A DNA stretch of 20,810 nucleotides, from contig CAJTQG010000048.1 in assembly GCA_910578605.1 (NCBI GenBank), positions 1 to 20,810 on the forward strand, read 5' to 3'. Positions 6,467 through 13,973 of the stretch are shown one piece after another (position 1 is the first letter of the stretch; each line of letters starts with the position of its first letter). Under the pieces are notes generated by a model. That model was not told the origin of the DNA, did not search any database, and worked only from the letters and a program-made list of their open reading frames with translations. The stretch is from an uncultured Lachnospiraceae bacterium (GTDB taxonomy: Bacteria > Bacillota > Clostridia > Lachnospirales > Lachnospiraceae). Made by a program: the position numbers and the translations under genes.

Positions 6467-8326
6467 TCATAAAAAATAAAATACTTTTCCTTTTGGTATA
6501 AATGGTAATTTATTCCCCTTAGGCAGCAAAAAAGCATGTTGGTGGGTAACTCGGAGATTTTCTTCAATATAACCATCGGTAATAATCAATATAGGACCGT
6601 CGGCAGGGAAATCGAAAGCCTTTTCTAAAAGAGAAACCCCTGGCTGCAGAATAGTTCCTCCGCCCCCTGTCACCTTCACTCTTCCGGCAATATCATCCGG
6701 AGCCATATATCCAGCATCATAAGCCGTTGCATCACAAAACACTACTCTCACAAAAAGAACATCCTTAGAAATCCCATAGCTTGCTATGGCGCCAAGTGCA
6801 AGTCCGATTTGCCTAAAGGACATGGAACCGGAGGTGTCCACCACCACACCAAATGTCCTGTTTTGTATATTTTGCTGCTGCACAATATATCTTGGTCTTG
6901 GAATATCTGGGGTAGCCCCCTGCCTGCGGCTTGGTCTGGCATAAGAGCGATGCTTCTCTAACGGCGGAAATTGATAGTCAAACCATTTTCCCAATTCCAC
7001 CTCCCAAGGAATAGGGGGCATAGACAACGCCCGTATCTCTGCCACAAGACCTGCCGGAAGAAATCCCCTTGCATTGGAGCTGTAAAAATCATAACCTTCC
7101 CGCAGAGCATTTTTAAAAAATTCATCCAAGGATACTCCCTTATGTCCTGCTTCCTTCCCTAATCCCCCAAAGCTAGGACCACGGTCGGACATAATATCTC
7201 CATGTCCGAAGCCCCGAAAGGTAGCATGCTTTTTAAACTTGCGCATTTCCTTGACAATTTTGTCATAGACGGCTTCCGCAGACAATCCATGCAGCTCCTC
7301 ATCATACAGCAATCCCTCGTCTGGTATGGCGCCTACCTTCATATCTAACAGCCAGTCATTGATAACATAATCACAGGCTACATTCCACAAATATTTGTCC
7401 CGTCCAAGGCAGCGCTTGTGATGTAAAAGTCCTGCATGCAAAAATTCGTGAGCAAGTACAAACTTCCATTCCTCAGTGCTTAAATTGGTAGTAGGGTTGG
7501 CATAGATTTCTCCTATGGAGGCATCCACCGCAGCAATATGTATCTCATCTCTTTGGCAAATCTCATAATCCTCTATAATTTTAAAGGAAGCGGCTATTCC
7601 TCCAAGAAGAGGATAATTTGTCAAAAACCATCTGGCGGCCCTCATCACCGAGGTATCTCTTGCCATTGGATCAATGGGATTGTGTCCGCCTGCTGTATTG
7701 ACTGCATTTGTGACGGAATGGGCAATGGAGAGGGCAAAATTTGCAGAAAATTTATTGGAGGTATTAGGTTTATAGACAATGGGATGATCCAGCCCAATCA
7801 TATCCATCAGCATAGGCGAGTTAGTTCCGTACTCCTGTTTTTTGCCTGTATCCCCCAGATACAGCAAATGCTTGTAAATCTTTTTTTCATCATCTAATTT
7901 TATAGAGTAGTGCTGTGCAGGATCATCATACATTGATTCACAAAACTTAATGTCTCTAAGAAACCTTGTAATATAAATGTCACAGGCCTTATTCCACACC
8001 TCTTTGTGAAAGCTTCCATCCTCATCATAGGGAATACTGTCATTGTCAAAATGTTTAAATGCCAGATGGAGCAGGCAATGGGCAAGGACATATGCCCACT
8101 CTTTTGGATTTAACTTAGCCGAAGTATTAATGTGGACATCCCCTGATTTATCTACAGTGGCAGCGCTTCCTTTTTCGTATGTATTTTTCCCTCTCATATA
8201 AACATCACCGTCTAAATGTCTTAAAAGAGGATGATTTTCTAGTATACTGTACCCCTGTTTAAATATTTTCTCACATTGTGGTTCATCTTTCTCCCTCATA
8301 TAATATTTTTTATGTAAATAAGGCAT
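6467..8326 (-). CDS. DUF2201-family putative metallopeptidase/VWA-like protein with duplicated N-terminal domain
   Basis: A 619-aa soluble protein. A zinc-metallopeptidase-like domain (DUF2201 N-terminal type) at about 239-365 has HEFLH at 293-297 in the helix VLAHEFLHAGLLHH, followed by WNVACDYVIND. A related but decayed copy lies at about 34-160, with VLAHCLLHLAFKH (83-87, the Glu replaced) followed by WNKACDIYITR. The C-terminal VWA-like domain (about 488-619) has the metal-site motif DTSGS at 497-501, TGGGGT at 553-558 and ITDG at 582-585. ATG at 8326 has AAGGAGG six nt upstream; the stop codon of the MoxR gene forms part of that site, so the pair is coupled. MoxR-type ATPases commonly work with VWA partners, and this is the obvious partner here. 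Peptidase activity is suggested by HExxH but is not established for the family. Confidence 0.88.
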   Translation of the reverse strand: MPYLHKKYYMREKDEPQCEKIFKQGYSILENHPLLRHLDGDVYMRGKNTYEKGSAATVDKSGDVHINTSAKLNPKEWAYVLAHCLLHLAFKHFDNDSIPYDEDGSFHKEVWNKACDIYITRFLRDIKFCESMYDDPAQHYSIKLDDEKKIYKHLLYLGDTGKKQEYGTNSPMLMDMIGLDHPIVYKPNTSNKFSANFALSIAHSVTNAVNTAGGHNPIDPMARDTSVMRAARWFLTNYPLLGGIAASFKIIEDYEICQRDEIHIAAVDASIGEIYANPTTNLSTEEWKFVLAHEFLHAGLLHHKRCLGRDKYLWNVACDYVINDWLLDMKVGAIPDEGLLYDEELHGLSAEAVYDKIVKEMRKFKKHATFRGFGHGDIMSDRGPSFGGLGKEAGHKGVSLDEFFKNALREGYDFYSSNARGFLPAGLVAEIRALSMPPIPWEVELGKWFDYQFPPLEKHRSYARPSRRQGATPDIPRPRYIVQQQNIQNRTFGVVVDTSGSMSFRQIGLALGAIASYGISKDVLFVRVVFCDATAYDAGYMAPDDIAGRVKVTGGGGTILQPGVSLLEKAFDFPADGPILIITDGYIEENLRVTHQHAFLLPKGNKLPFIPKGKVFYFL

Positions 8327-8337
8327 ATCTCGCCTCC

Positions 8338-9399
8338 TTACTTCTGCGCAACCAATCGAGGCAGGTCGCGGATAATTTCCACCATAAACCAGTCGGGAAG
8401 CACCTCTCCCTCCTCCGCAGAGACGGTCATCTGCGCAATCTCAAAATTGATCGTTGACAATTCCTTAATCATAGCCTTCGCCCTGTACACAAAGGAAAGC
8501 TTATCTCCCCCCATCTCCTGCTTGCTCTTCGGAAGCTCCTGCAATAATTTTGCCCGAAAGGACTGGGCAAGAAAATACAGCACATCTCTGTCCTTAGGGT
8601 CTGACGGCCACTTTGCCTCCTTAGCAATAATATCCTCTAACATATGCTTATTCTTTATATTTTTGGTAAAGGCAAGAAACATTCCTGCATGAGCCGGTGT
8701 AAGGCAGGCATAGGAAATCATCTGGAGAGTCTGCACATTTACCTCTCTTCTGCCAGCGCCGTATTCCCTCAAAGCATCACTTAACATATGCCAGGAACGA
8801 GGCGTAGAAAAGGGTTCCTCCGTCTTTGGCGGCTCCGAAAATAAATGGTCTGGTCTTTGTATTAAATAATCAATTACCCATGGGTGAATATTCTCACTCT
8901 GTGCCCACTTAATCCACTGCCTTGTATCCGCACGCATTTGAACATGAAACATTCTGTTAATCAAGGCGGAGGACATAGTTTTCACAATAGCGCTGTCCTG
9001 GGCTCTATTTCCCGCCCCGATAATAATACTATCCTTTGGCAGATGATACTCACCGATTCTCCTCTCATGAATCAGACTGTAAAACGCCTTCTGTACCTCC
9101 TGAGAACAAGCATTCAGTTCATCTAGAAAAAGCACATAGGGCTCTTTTCTGGCAATCATTTTTGGGGGAAGAAATACGGAGGTATCTCCTTTAATTTGAG
9201 GAATACCAATAATATCTTCCGGAGCAAGCTGACTTCCAAGCAAAGAAACACAGGGAAGCTCCACTTCCCTGGCAAACTGCTCCACTAAAGCTGATTTCCC
9301 GATGCCGGGGGCACCCCAGATAAATACTGGACGAACCGGCGCAACATTCAGCAATATCTCTAACAAATCCTCCTGTGTGACTGTAATTGGTAAATTCAT
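8338..9399 (-). CDS. MoxR-family AAA+ ATPase
   Basis: A 353-aa AAA+ ATPase of the MoxR/dynein-related class, which remodels or loads metal sites in partner proteins, usually together with a VWA protein. Walker A is GAPGIGKS (29-36); Walker B is VLFLDE (89-94) followed by LNACSQEVQKAFYSLIHERRIG; sensor 1 is GAGNRAQDS (N131); an arginine-finger candidate is ALINRMF (R149). No membrane segment. The start ATG follows a GGAAGGAAG-type site. A 21-bp inverted repeat lies 22 nt upstream, and the stop overlaps the ribosome site of the downstream DUF2201 protein gene, so the two are made together. The 148-nt gap on its upstream side could hold its own promoter, but I see no strong one. Confidence 0.92.
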   Translation of the reverse strand: MNLPITVTQEDLLEILLNVAPVRPVFIWGAPGIGKSALVEQFAREVELPCVSLLGSQLAPEDIIGIPQIKGDTSVFLPPKMIARKEPYVLFLDELNACSQEVQKAFYSLIHERRIGEYHLPKDSIIIGAGNRAQDSAIVKTMSSALINRMFHVQMRADTRQWIKWAQSENIHPWVIDYLIQRPDHLFSEPPKTEEPFSTPRSWHMLSDALREYGAGRREVNVQTLQMISYACLTPAHAGMFLAFTKNIKNKHMLEDIIAKEAKWPSDPKDRDVLYFLAQSFRAKLLQELPKSKQEMGGDKLSFVYRAKAMIKELSTINFEIAQMTVSAEEGEVLPDWFMVEIIRDLPRLVAQK

Positions 9400-9420
9400 A
9401 ATCTGCTTCCTTCCATTCCT

Positions 9421-9441
9421 GTTAATCTATCGTTGATTAAC
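9421..9441. promoter_or_regulatory. 21-bp inverted repeat upstream of the MoxR gene
   Basis: GTTAATC (9421-9427) and GATTAAC (9435-9441) are perfect inverted 7-bp arms around a 7-nt AT-rich centre. The arms start 22 nt from the MoxR start codon. The symmetry and position suit an operator; as RNA it would be only a weak hairpin. No regulator in the window is an obvious binder. Confidence 0.35.
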
Positions 9442-9547
9442 TGCTGCTCAAACTCTCTTCAAAATACACTATGTCGTCTTTCCCACTAGTTATCCCCCTT
9501 ATCCTTATATTGCCCCAACTTTTTTATTCTTCAAAAATGCTTGTATA

Positions 9548-10939
9548 TTACTGTTGCACTATGTATAAAAGACAATATACAAAAAATAAAACGAGCAATA
9601 TGGCAAAGGACCATTTACCCAGCTTTGGCACATTACTTGTTATATTTTTATGATATAATTTTTGCTGCTTCATTTCTGCCTTATTAAAAAACAGACAATA
9701 ATCCCTTTTCTTAAAATCTGCAGCTCCACTTTTTTTAGCGTAAAAATCAACAATCACCTTGTCTATTTCCTCTATTTTTTCTGGTATGTCCTGTTCTAAT
9801 ATAATAATCTGTCTGGATATTTTTTCTGATAGCATTTCTGCTTTTCTGAATTGCCGTCCTCTGTAAACAGAGCATGCACAGGATAAAATTAAAATGAGAG
9901 CAAATAAAACAAGCATCACAGTACATGCAACATAAACTGTATACTCCTTTATAGAACCATATTGGTGTGCATATTTACATTTGACTATCCACTGATAGAA
10001 TGAAAAAAAACTAACAAAGAGCAATATTGTGCTATATGTAATAAATCTATGTATCCCTTTTATTTGTGTTCTAATACTGTTCCCATCCGGCAGTTTTTGC
10101 TGCAATAGCTCCTCTTTACATCTTTCCACTGCACTGCAAAAATTTTTTTTCTTAATTTTCCATGAATAAATGCTGTTGTCTATTATTGCCTCCTCATAAT
10201 AACAGGCAAAACTCATAGATACAGGCTCATTATAAACAACAATAAAATAATCTCCAAAATTCTTTGCCGTTATTTCATTTTCTTTTATTTTTTCATCTGT
10301 CTGATATTTTTCATTCCCTTTTGCCTTTGCAGCTTCGCAGTGCATTACAAGGGTTGCTTTAAATGGATCATTTTGAAAATGATAAACCATCTGTCTATAG
10401 ATTTGACGAATTTTTTTATAATTTTCCTGGGGCAAATACATCATTTGTCTTAAAATATCAAGCTCCTCACTACTTTGTTCCCAATGATATCTATTTTGGT
10501 GATTTAAAAACCAACGAATATGATCTAAATGCTGTATAGCCTCAGCTATACTATCGTCCCTATTTGTCACATAAGGGATAAATAGCTTGTCTCTATGTTC
10601 ACGCTCTAAAGAAAAATCTCCCCCAAACAGCTTTCCAAAAGCTTTTATAATAACAAGAGCACTTTCCTCCGGTACATTTTTGTTCTTCAATTGTTCTGCC
10701 GCTTCCTGTGCTCTTAGCTTGCTGTTAATTTGATTATCTATAAAAGCCTGGGGAATACCAAGCTCATAGGCAACAGCCAAATAATGTGCTTCCTTTTTCC
10801 TCTTGGGCGCTAAATCCAATACACAGCCAATGGCTCGCCTTGGCTCTTTAAAAATTTCAATTCCATATAATTCCACTATTTTTTCATACACATGGAGAAT
10901 ATCCTTCTCATCCCCCGACATAACTGTCTCTTCTATCAT
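9548..10939 (-). CDS. Three-helix membrane protein of the signalling locus (unknown family)
   Basis: A 463-aa protein with a large soluble N-terminal part (about 1-295) and three predicted membrane helices: about 298-318, 333-357, and 443-461 at the extreme C-terminus. A charged segment (358-442) joins helices 2 and 3. There is no signal peptide. Residues about 14-70 (ILHVYEKIVELYGIEIF, then RRAIGCVLDLAPKRKKEAHY) look like a short helical module I have seen in Firmicutes signalling proteins, a recollection and not a search. The ATG directly follows the stop of the TerY-C gene (TAAATG), so translation is coupled to it. It is the only membrane protein between 5605 and 17329, making it the candidate membrane anchor or sensor. 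Function not recognised. Confidence 0.8.
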   Translation of the reverse strand: MIEETVMSGDEKDILHVYEKIVELYGIEIFKEPRRAIGCVLDLAPKRKKEAHYLAVAYELGIPQAFIDNQINSKLRAQEAAEQLKNKNVPEESALVIIKAFGKLFGGDFSLEREHRDKLFIPYVTNRDDSIAEAIQHLDHIRWFLNHQNRYHWEQSSEELDILRQMMYLPQENYKKIRQIYRQMVYHFQNDPFKATLVMHCEAAKAKGNEKYQTDEKIKENEITAKNFGDYFIVVYNEPVSMSFACYYEEAIIDNSIYSWKIKKKNFCSAVERCKEELLQQKLPDGNSIRTQIKGIHRFITYSTILLFVSFFSFYQWIVKCKYAHQYGSIKEYTVYVACTVMLVLFALILILSCACSVYRGRQFRKAEMLSEKISRQIIILEQDIPEKIEEIDKVIVDFYAKKSGAADFKKRDYCLFFNKAEMKQQKLYHKNITSNVPKLGKWSFAILLVLFFVYCLLYIVQQ

Positions 10940-11290
10940 TTAATACCCACCGCCGGTTACATCGAAATTATCTGCACCCTTTGTATCTGCAGAACTGCCG
11001 CACCACCTGCAGGTGGTAATTTCCTCTCCATAATAACAATTGATTTTTTTACATTTTCCGCAGACAAAAAACTCCTTTGAGCCACAAAAAGGACAGCCAG
11101 GATACTCATCCGTCACATTTAATTTTCCTTGAATCTGTACTTTGTCAAACCCTTCCTGTAAAGCAGTCTCCTCCTGAATAGGAAATGCCCACGTTCTAAC
11201 CCAGTCCCCGTTGTGTTCCTGAACCCGCATACCAAATAAATGCTTTTTATCTTTGCATCTGGATAGTATTACATTTGCCTTCACACGCAT
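10940..11290 (-). CDS. Stand-alone TerY-C metal-binding domain protein
   Basis: A 116-aa protein resembling the TerY-C zinc-binding domain, normally the C-terminal part of TerY-like VWA proteins. The N-terminal beta-rich half (RVKANVILSRCKDKKHLFGMR; DWVRTWAFPI) leads to a zinc-ribbon array: C66-P-F-C69, C77-G-K-C80, C85, and C94-R-W-C97. Here the domain is its own gene while the VWA proteins of the locus lack it, so it probably works in trans with them. The start follows GGAGGAGAAGG in the 14-nt gap after the PP2C stop, and its stop abuts the ATG of the membrane protein. The C-terminal Gly-rich tail (GGGY) is short and of unknown use. The TerY-C assignment rests on the cysteine pattern, framework and context. 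Confidence 0.75.
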   Translation of the reverse strand: MRVKANVILSRCKDKKHLFGMRVQEHNGDWVRTWAFPIQEETALQEGFDKVQIQGKLNVTDEYPGCPFCGSKEFFVCGKCKKINCYYGEEITTCRWCGSSADTKGADNFDVTGGGY

Positions 11291-11304
11291 ATTCCTTCTC
11301 CTCC

Positions 11305-12243
11305 CTATGGATTCTTTCTCTTTTTCTCTTGCTTTTTCATCTTGTCTTTTTTATTTTGTTGTTCCTGATTGTGCCTGCGCTGTCTATTTTGCTTTTTTAT
11401 TTGGATATACTCCTCTAAAGCTGCTTTTTGCTTTTCTAAAACATCCTCATCAAAAATCAATGCGATGGAAATATCATCACCGCTTCCGTCGCACGTTCGC
11501 TTGTTCAAATTTTTATTCAGGCTTTGGCTGCAGTTGTCCATATTCGTCAACATGGAGGTAATCAACACATGATACTCCTTGAAATCCTCCTCATTGCCGA
11601 AGGACTTAATCAAACCATCTGTAGATACGCTCATAGATAAGGGGCTTCCTTCCCTGTAAAAAGAACGAAAGGCGTCTATGGCATTTTTAGAACAGATAGA
11701 AGAACAGTAATTGGCATAGCTTCGCTCATCCTCTATAGGTATATCCACACTCCCATCCTGCTCCACTACTACAAAGCCCCCATCTCCAACAAGCATTCCA
11801 TAATAAAAATCCCGGGCTATAACTGCAATCAACACAGTGCTGCCATACATTGTATACAGGTCTCCCTCTATTGCACTGTCCTCCCTTAGAATCGTTTCTT
11901 CCTTCTTAGTCAAGGGATGCTCCTTATGGTATGCCTCAACAGCCAACGACCATCTAGTTAAGAACTGCTCCTGCATTCTCTCTATTATATATTGCCAATG
12001 TCTGCTTATCTCCTTAGAAAAGCCTTCAAAATCCTTCATAAAGGAAGATATTGTATCTATGGCAGACTGCACAGCTAATTTTGAGCCAACATCACTGCGA
12101 ACATATTTTTCTCCCCCGTGACCATCCGCCACAACAGCCGCCCCATAATTTTTATCAATATAAAAATCTGCTGCATCCTGACAAATCTTATTTTTGGCTA
12201 TATGATCTGCGCCATGCACTACACATTTTATTCCTTGAAACAT
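11305..12243 (-). CDS. PP2C-type Ser/Thr protein phosphatase
   Basis: A 312-aa PPM/PP2C phosphatase, the predicted antagonist of the kinase in this locus. Metal-binding and catalytic motifs are in order: CQDA (21-24), VADGHGGEKY (38-47, with D40 and G41), GDGG (153-156), VSTDGL (206-211) and GDDISIALIF (255-264). The C-terminal tail from about 270 is a Lys/Gln/Arg-rich charged helix that is probably not part of the fold. I chose the ATG at 12243, with AAGGAGAGG just upstream; the TAA of the preceding VWA gene forms the start of that site, ten nt away. A longer frame to 12270 would overlap that gene. No signal peptide or membrane helix, so it acts in the cytoplasm. PP2C beside VWA and kinase genes is the TerY-P arrangement. 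Confidence 0.93.
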   Translation of the reverse strand: MFQGIKCVVHGADHIAKNKICQDAADFYIDKNYGAAVVADGHGGEKYVRSDVGSKLAVQSAIDTISSFMKDFEGFSKEISRHWQYIIERMQEQFLTRWSLAVEAYHKEHPLTKKEETILREDSAIEGDLYTMYGSTVLIAVIARDFYYGMLVGDGGFVVVEQDGSVDIPIEDERSYANYCSSICSKNAIDAFRSFYREGSPLSMSVSTDGLIKSFGNEEDFKEYHVLITSMLTNMDNCSQSLNKNLNKRTCDGSGDDISIALIFDEDVLEKQKAALEEYIQIKKQNRQRRHNQEQQNKKDKMKKQEKKRKNP

Positions 12244-12253
12244 GCACCTCTCC

Positions 12254-13102
12254 TTACCAGCCTGCGTCAAAAACTATGTCAGAGCCATCACTGACAAGCA
12301 TTATATCTGTTTTCATTTCTGAGATGGCCTTTTTCATCTGCTCCTGCTTTAAGTACTCTACATCCTCCTCCTCAATTTCTTTATCAAATTCTACAATAGG
12401 CATACTGCTGCTCCCAATTTGAGAGGAGGTAACTGATATAGCTTTTACTAAGGACAACAATGATTTTACGTTGCATGCCTCCACAACAAACTCACTGTCA
12501 CCTGTAAATTCCTCCAACACCCCTTTATCCACTCCGCTTCCTATGGCCAAAGCAATTTTTATCCCATGTTTAAACCATTTATTCTGCCAAATGGTTTCAA
12601 TTCCCTTTTTATAGTTATCCGTTGGATAACCATCTGTGACAAGGAAAATAACTGGGGCATAGGACAGGGTAGGGGACTGGAGAAATGCTCCCCTAGACAT
12701 TTTTTCATTTAATTCCAGCAATGCCGCTCCTAAGTCCGTCACTCCCTCCGCCTGAAGAAGAGGCCAGCTTTGATATTCCTCCAAAATAACCGGCTCTGGA
12801 GTACACCACTCAAATCCTGAACTGAAGGCAAGCACTGCAATTTTAATTTCCGTGTTGGAGCCCCCCACTCCGATTAACTCCGGCAGTACTTCTCTCATAG
12901 CTTGATTCATGGCATTGATTTTTTCCCCTCTCATGCTGGTGGAAACATCAATGACAAAAAATAAAACCATACTTTTTTTTGCCGGCACCATAGCATTTAA
13001 AGGATCATCCTCCTCCACTTCCTCATAATACGCTTCCTCGCTGATATCCGAAAACTCAAGTTCCATTGTCTCCTCTATCTTTTTCTCTACCTTTTCCTCC
13101 AT
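12254..13102 (-). CDS. TerY-like VWA protein (paralog 2, FDAGW tail)
   Basis: A 282-aa von Willebrand factor A protein of the TerY type. An acidic N-terminal segment (1-35) precedes the VWA domain (about 43-230). The MIDAS metal site is complete: D52-V-S54-T-S56, T122 and D157 (LVTDGYPTDNY). TSSQIGSSSM near 225-234 and an acidic C-terminal extension follow, ending in VFDAGW. The same architecture and final motif occur in the VWA protein starting at 17329. The ATG follows GGAGGAAACA. Its stop is embedded in the ribosome site of the PP2C gene, so the two are coupled. TerY proteins are thought to act as metal-dependent scaffolds with a kinase and a PP2C; that role is inferred here. Confidence 0.88.
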   Translation of the reverse strand: MEEKVEKKIEETMELEFSDISEEAYYEEVEEDDPLNAMVPAKKSMVLFFVIDVSTSMRGEKINAMNQAMREVLPELIGVGGSNTEIKIAVLAFSSGFEWCTPEPVILEEYQSWPLLQAEGVTDLGAALLELNEKMSRGAFLQSPTLSYAPVIFLVTDGYPTDNYKKGIETIWQNKWFKHGIKIALAIGSGVDKGVLEEFTGDSEFVVEACNVKSLLSLVKAISVTSSQIGSSSMPIVEFDKEIEEEDVEYLKQEQMKKAISEMKTDIMLVSDGSDIVFDAGW

Positions 13103-13259
13103 TGTTTCCTCCGTTTTAAATTCATCACATATTTTTCTATTTTATAATACTAATCACTTACAGCCCTTATCCCCTTCCTTCTATACAGGAATAGCCAAAG
13201 CAGCAAATGTCTTCCATGATAGGCGGTGAAGTATTCATTGTCCGTCACTAAAGCTTTGC

Positions 13260-13850
13260 CTAATGGTCATAAATAATATTGAGCAATATTTTTTCCACTG
13301 CCAAAGCATCCATATTTGTCATATCAAAAATACGTTCCTTGCTGCCCGTAAAATCCACCAACACATTTTGGTCGAATATCTCTCCTGGATTAACTGCATA
13401 CCTTCTGGCCTTCTGATATAAAGACGATGTCTTCAACTGTTCCATTCCTTCCTCATAGTGGTCAGTTGCCATACCATCAGAAAATAACAATATTGTTATC
13501 TCTTCAATATTGTCTCCATTCATGTATTGTTCAAATTGGTCTAACCTGTCCCTGAACTTAGAAAATGCCCGCCCCAGATTAGAAACAGAGCCGGCGTCTA
13601 ACTTTCTCCATCCGGCAAATTCTTGAATTGCCACAGGAGCTTCATTGAGCCAATATAAATCTGTGTCTATTTTTCCTACCAGTATTTTTATTTGATTGTT
13701 ATCATTATCACAAGATATTTCCTCCATCATATTTTTGATGGAACCCAAAATTCTTCCCTCCATACTGCCAGAGCAATCAATTAAACAGATTAACAAATGA
13801 CACAGCTGACTGCTAGAGAAGGAACTCTCCCTGTTCAAAATTTTTTCCAC
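13260..13850 (-). CDS. Minimal VWA-domain protein (paralog 3, no tail)
   Basis: A 196-aa VWA protein that is little more than the fold: MIDAS motif D25-C-S27-G-S29 in LLICLIDCSGSMEGRILG, a Ser-rich stretch AGSVSNLG where the MIDAS Thr is expected (Ser90 may replace it), and FSDG (D125) in LLFSDGMATDHYEEGM. It lacks the acidic N-terminus and the FDAGW tail of the other two VWA proteins and is more divergent from TerY. It begins with GTG, preceded by GAGG eight nt away. It is flanked by 123-nt and 157-nt gaps, whereas other genes in this stretch are tightly packed, which suggests separate insertion or separate expression control. Confidence 0.85.
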   Translation of the reverse strand: MEKILNRESSFSSSQLCHLLICLIDCSGSMEGRILGSIKNMMEEISCDNDNNQIKILVGKIDTDLYWLNEAPVAIQEFAGWRKLDAGSVSNLGRAFSKFRDRLDQFEQYMNGDNIEEITILLFSDGMATDHYEEGMEQLKTSSLYQKARRYAVNPGEIFDQNVLVDFTGSKERIFDMTNMDALAVEKILLNIIYDH

Positions 13851-13931
13851 ATAAAAATCCTCATTTCTGAGCGACCTGTTTAGAAGAGTTGATAAGAAAG
13901 CTGGGAATATAAATTCTCATCTGCCATCAAA

Positions 13932-13961
13932 GCTATTTGTTTTCGCTCAGAAACAAATAGC
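13932..13961. other. 11-bp perfect stem-loop between pseudokinase and minimal VWA genes
   Basis: GCTATTTGTTT (13932-13942) pairs perfectly with AAACAAATAGC (13951-13961) around an 8-nt loop, 12 nt beyond the pseudokinase stop. On the minus strand only TTTGATG follows, so it is a weak terminator at best; it may act as an mRNA 3' stabiliser or processing site that sets different levels for the upstream and downstream genes. Confidence 0.5.
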
Positions 13962-13973
13962 CGTAAAACAGCC

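Noticed and set aside
13167..13238. A 23-codon minus-strand frame with two adjacent cysteines in the gap between two VWA genes.
   Set aside because: Poor ribosome site, no resemblance to anything, and a length expected by chance.
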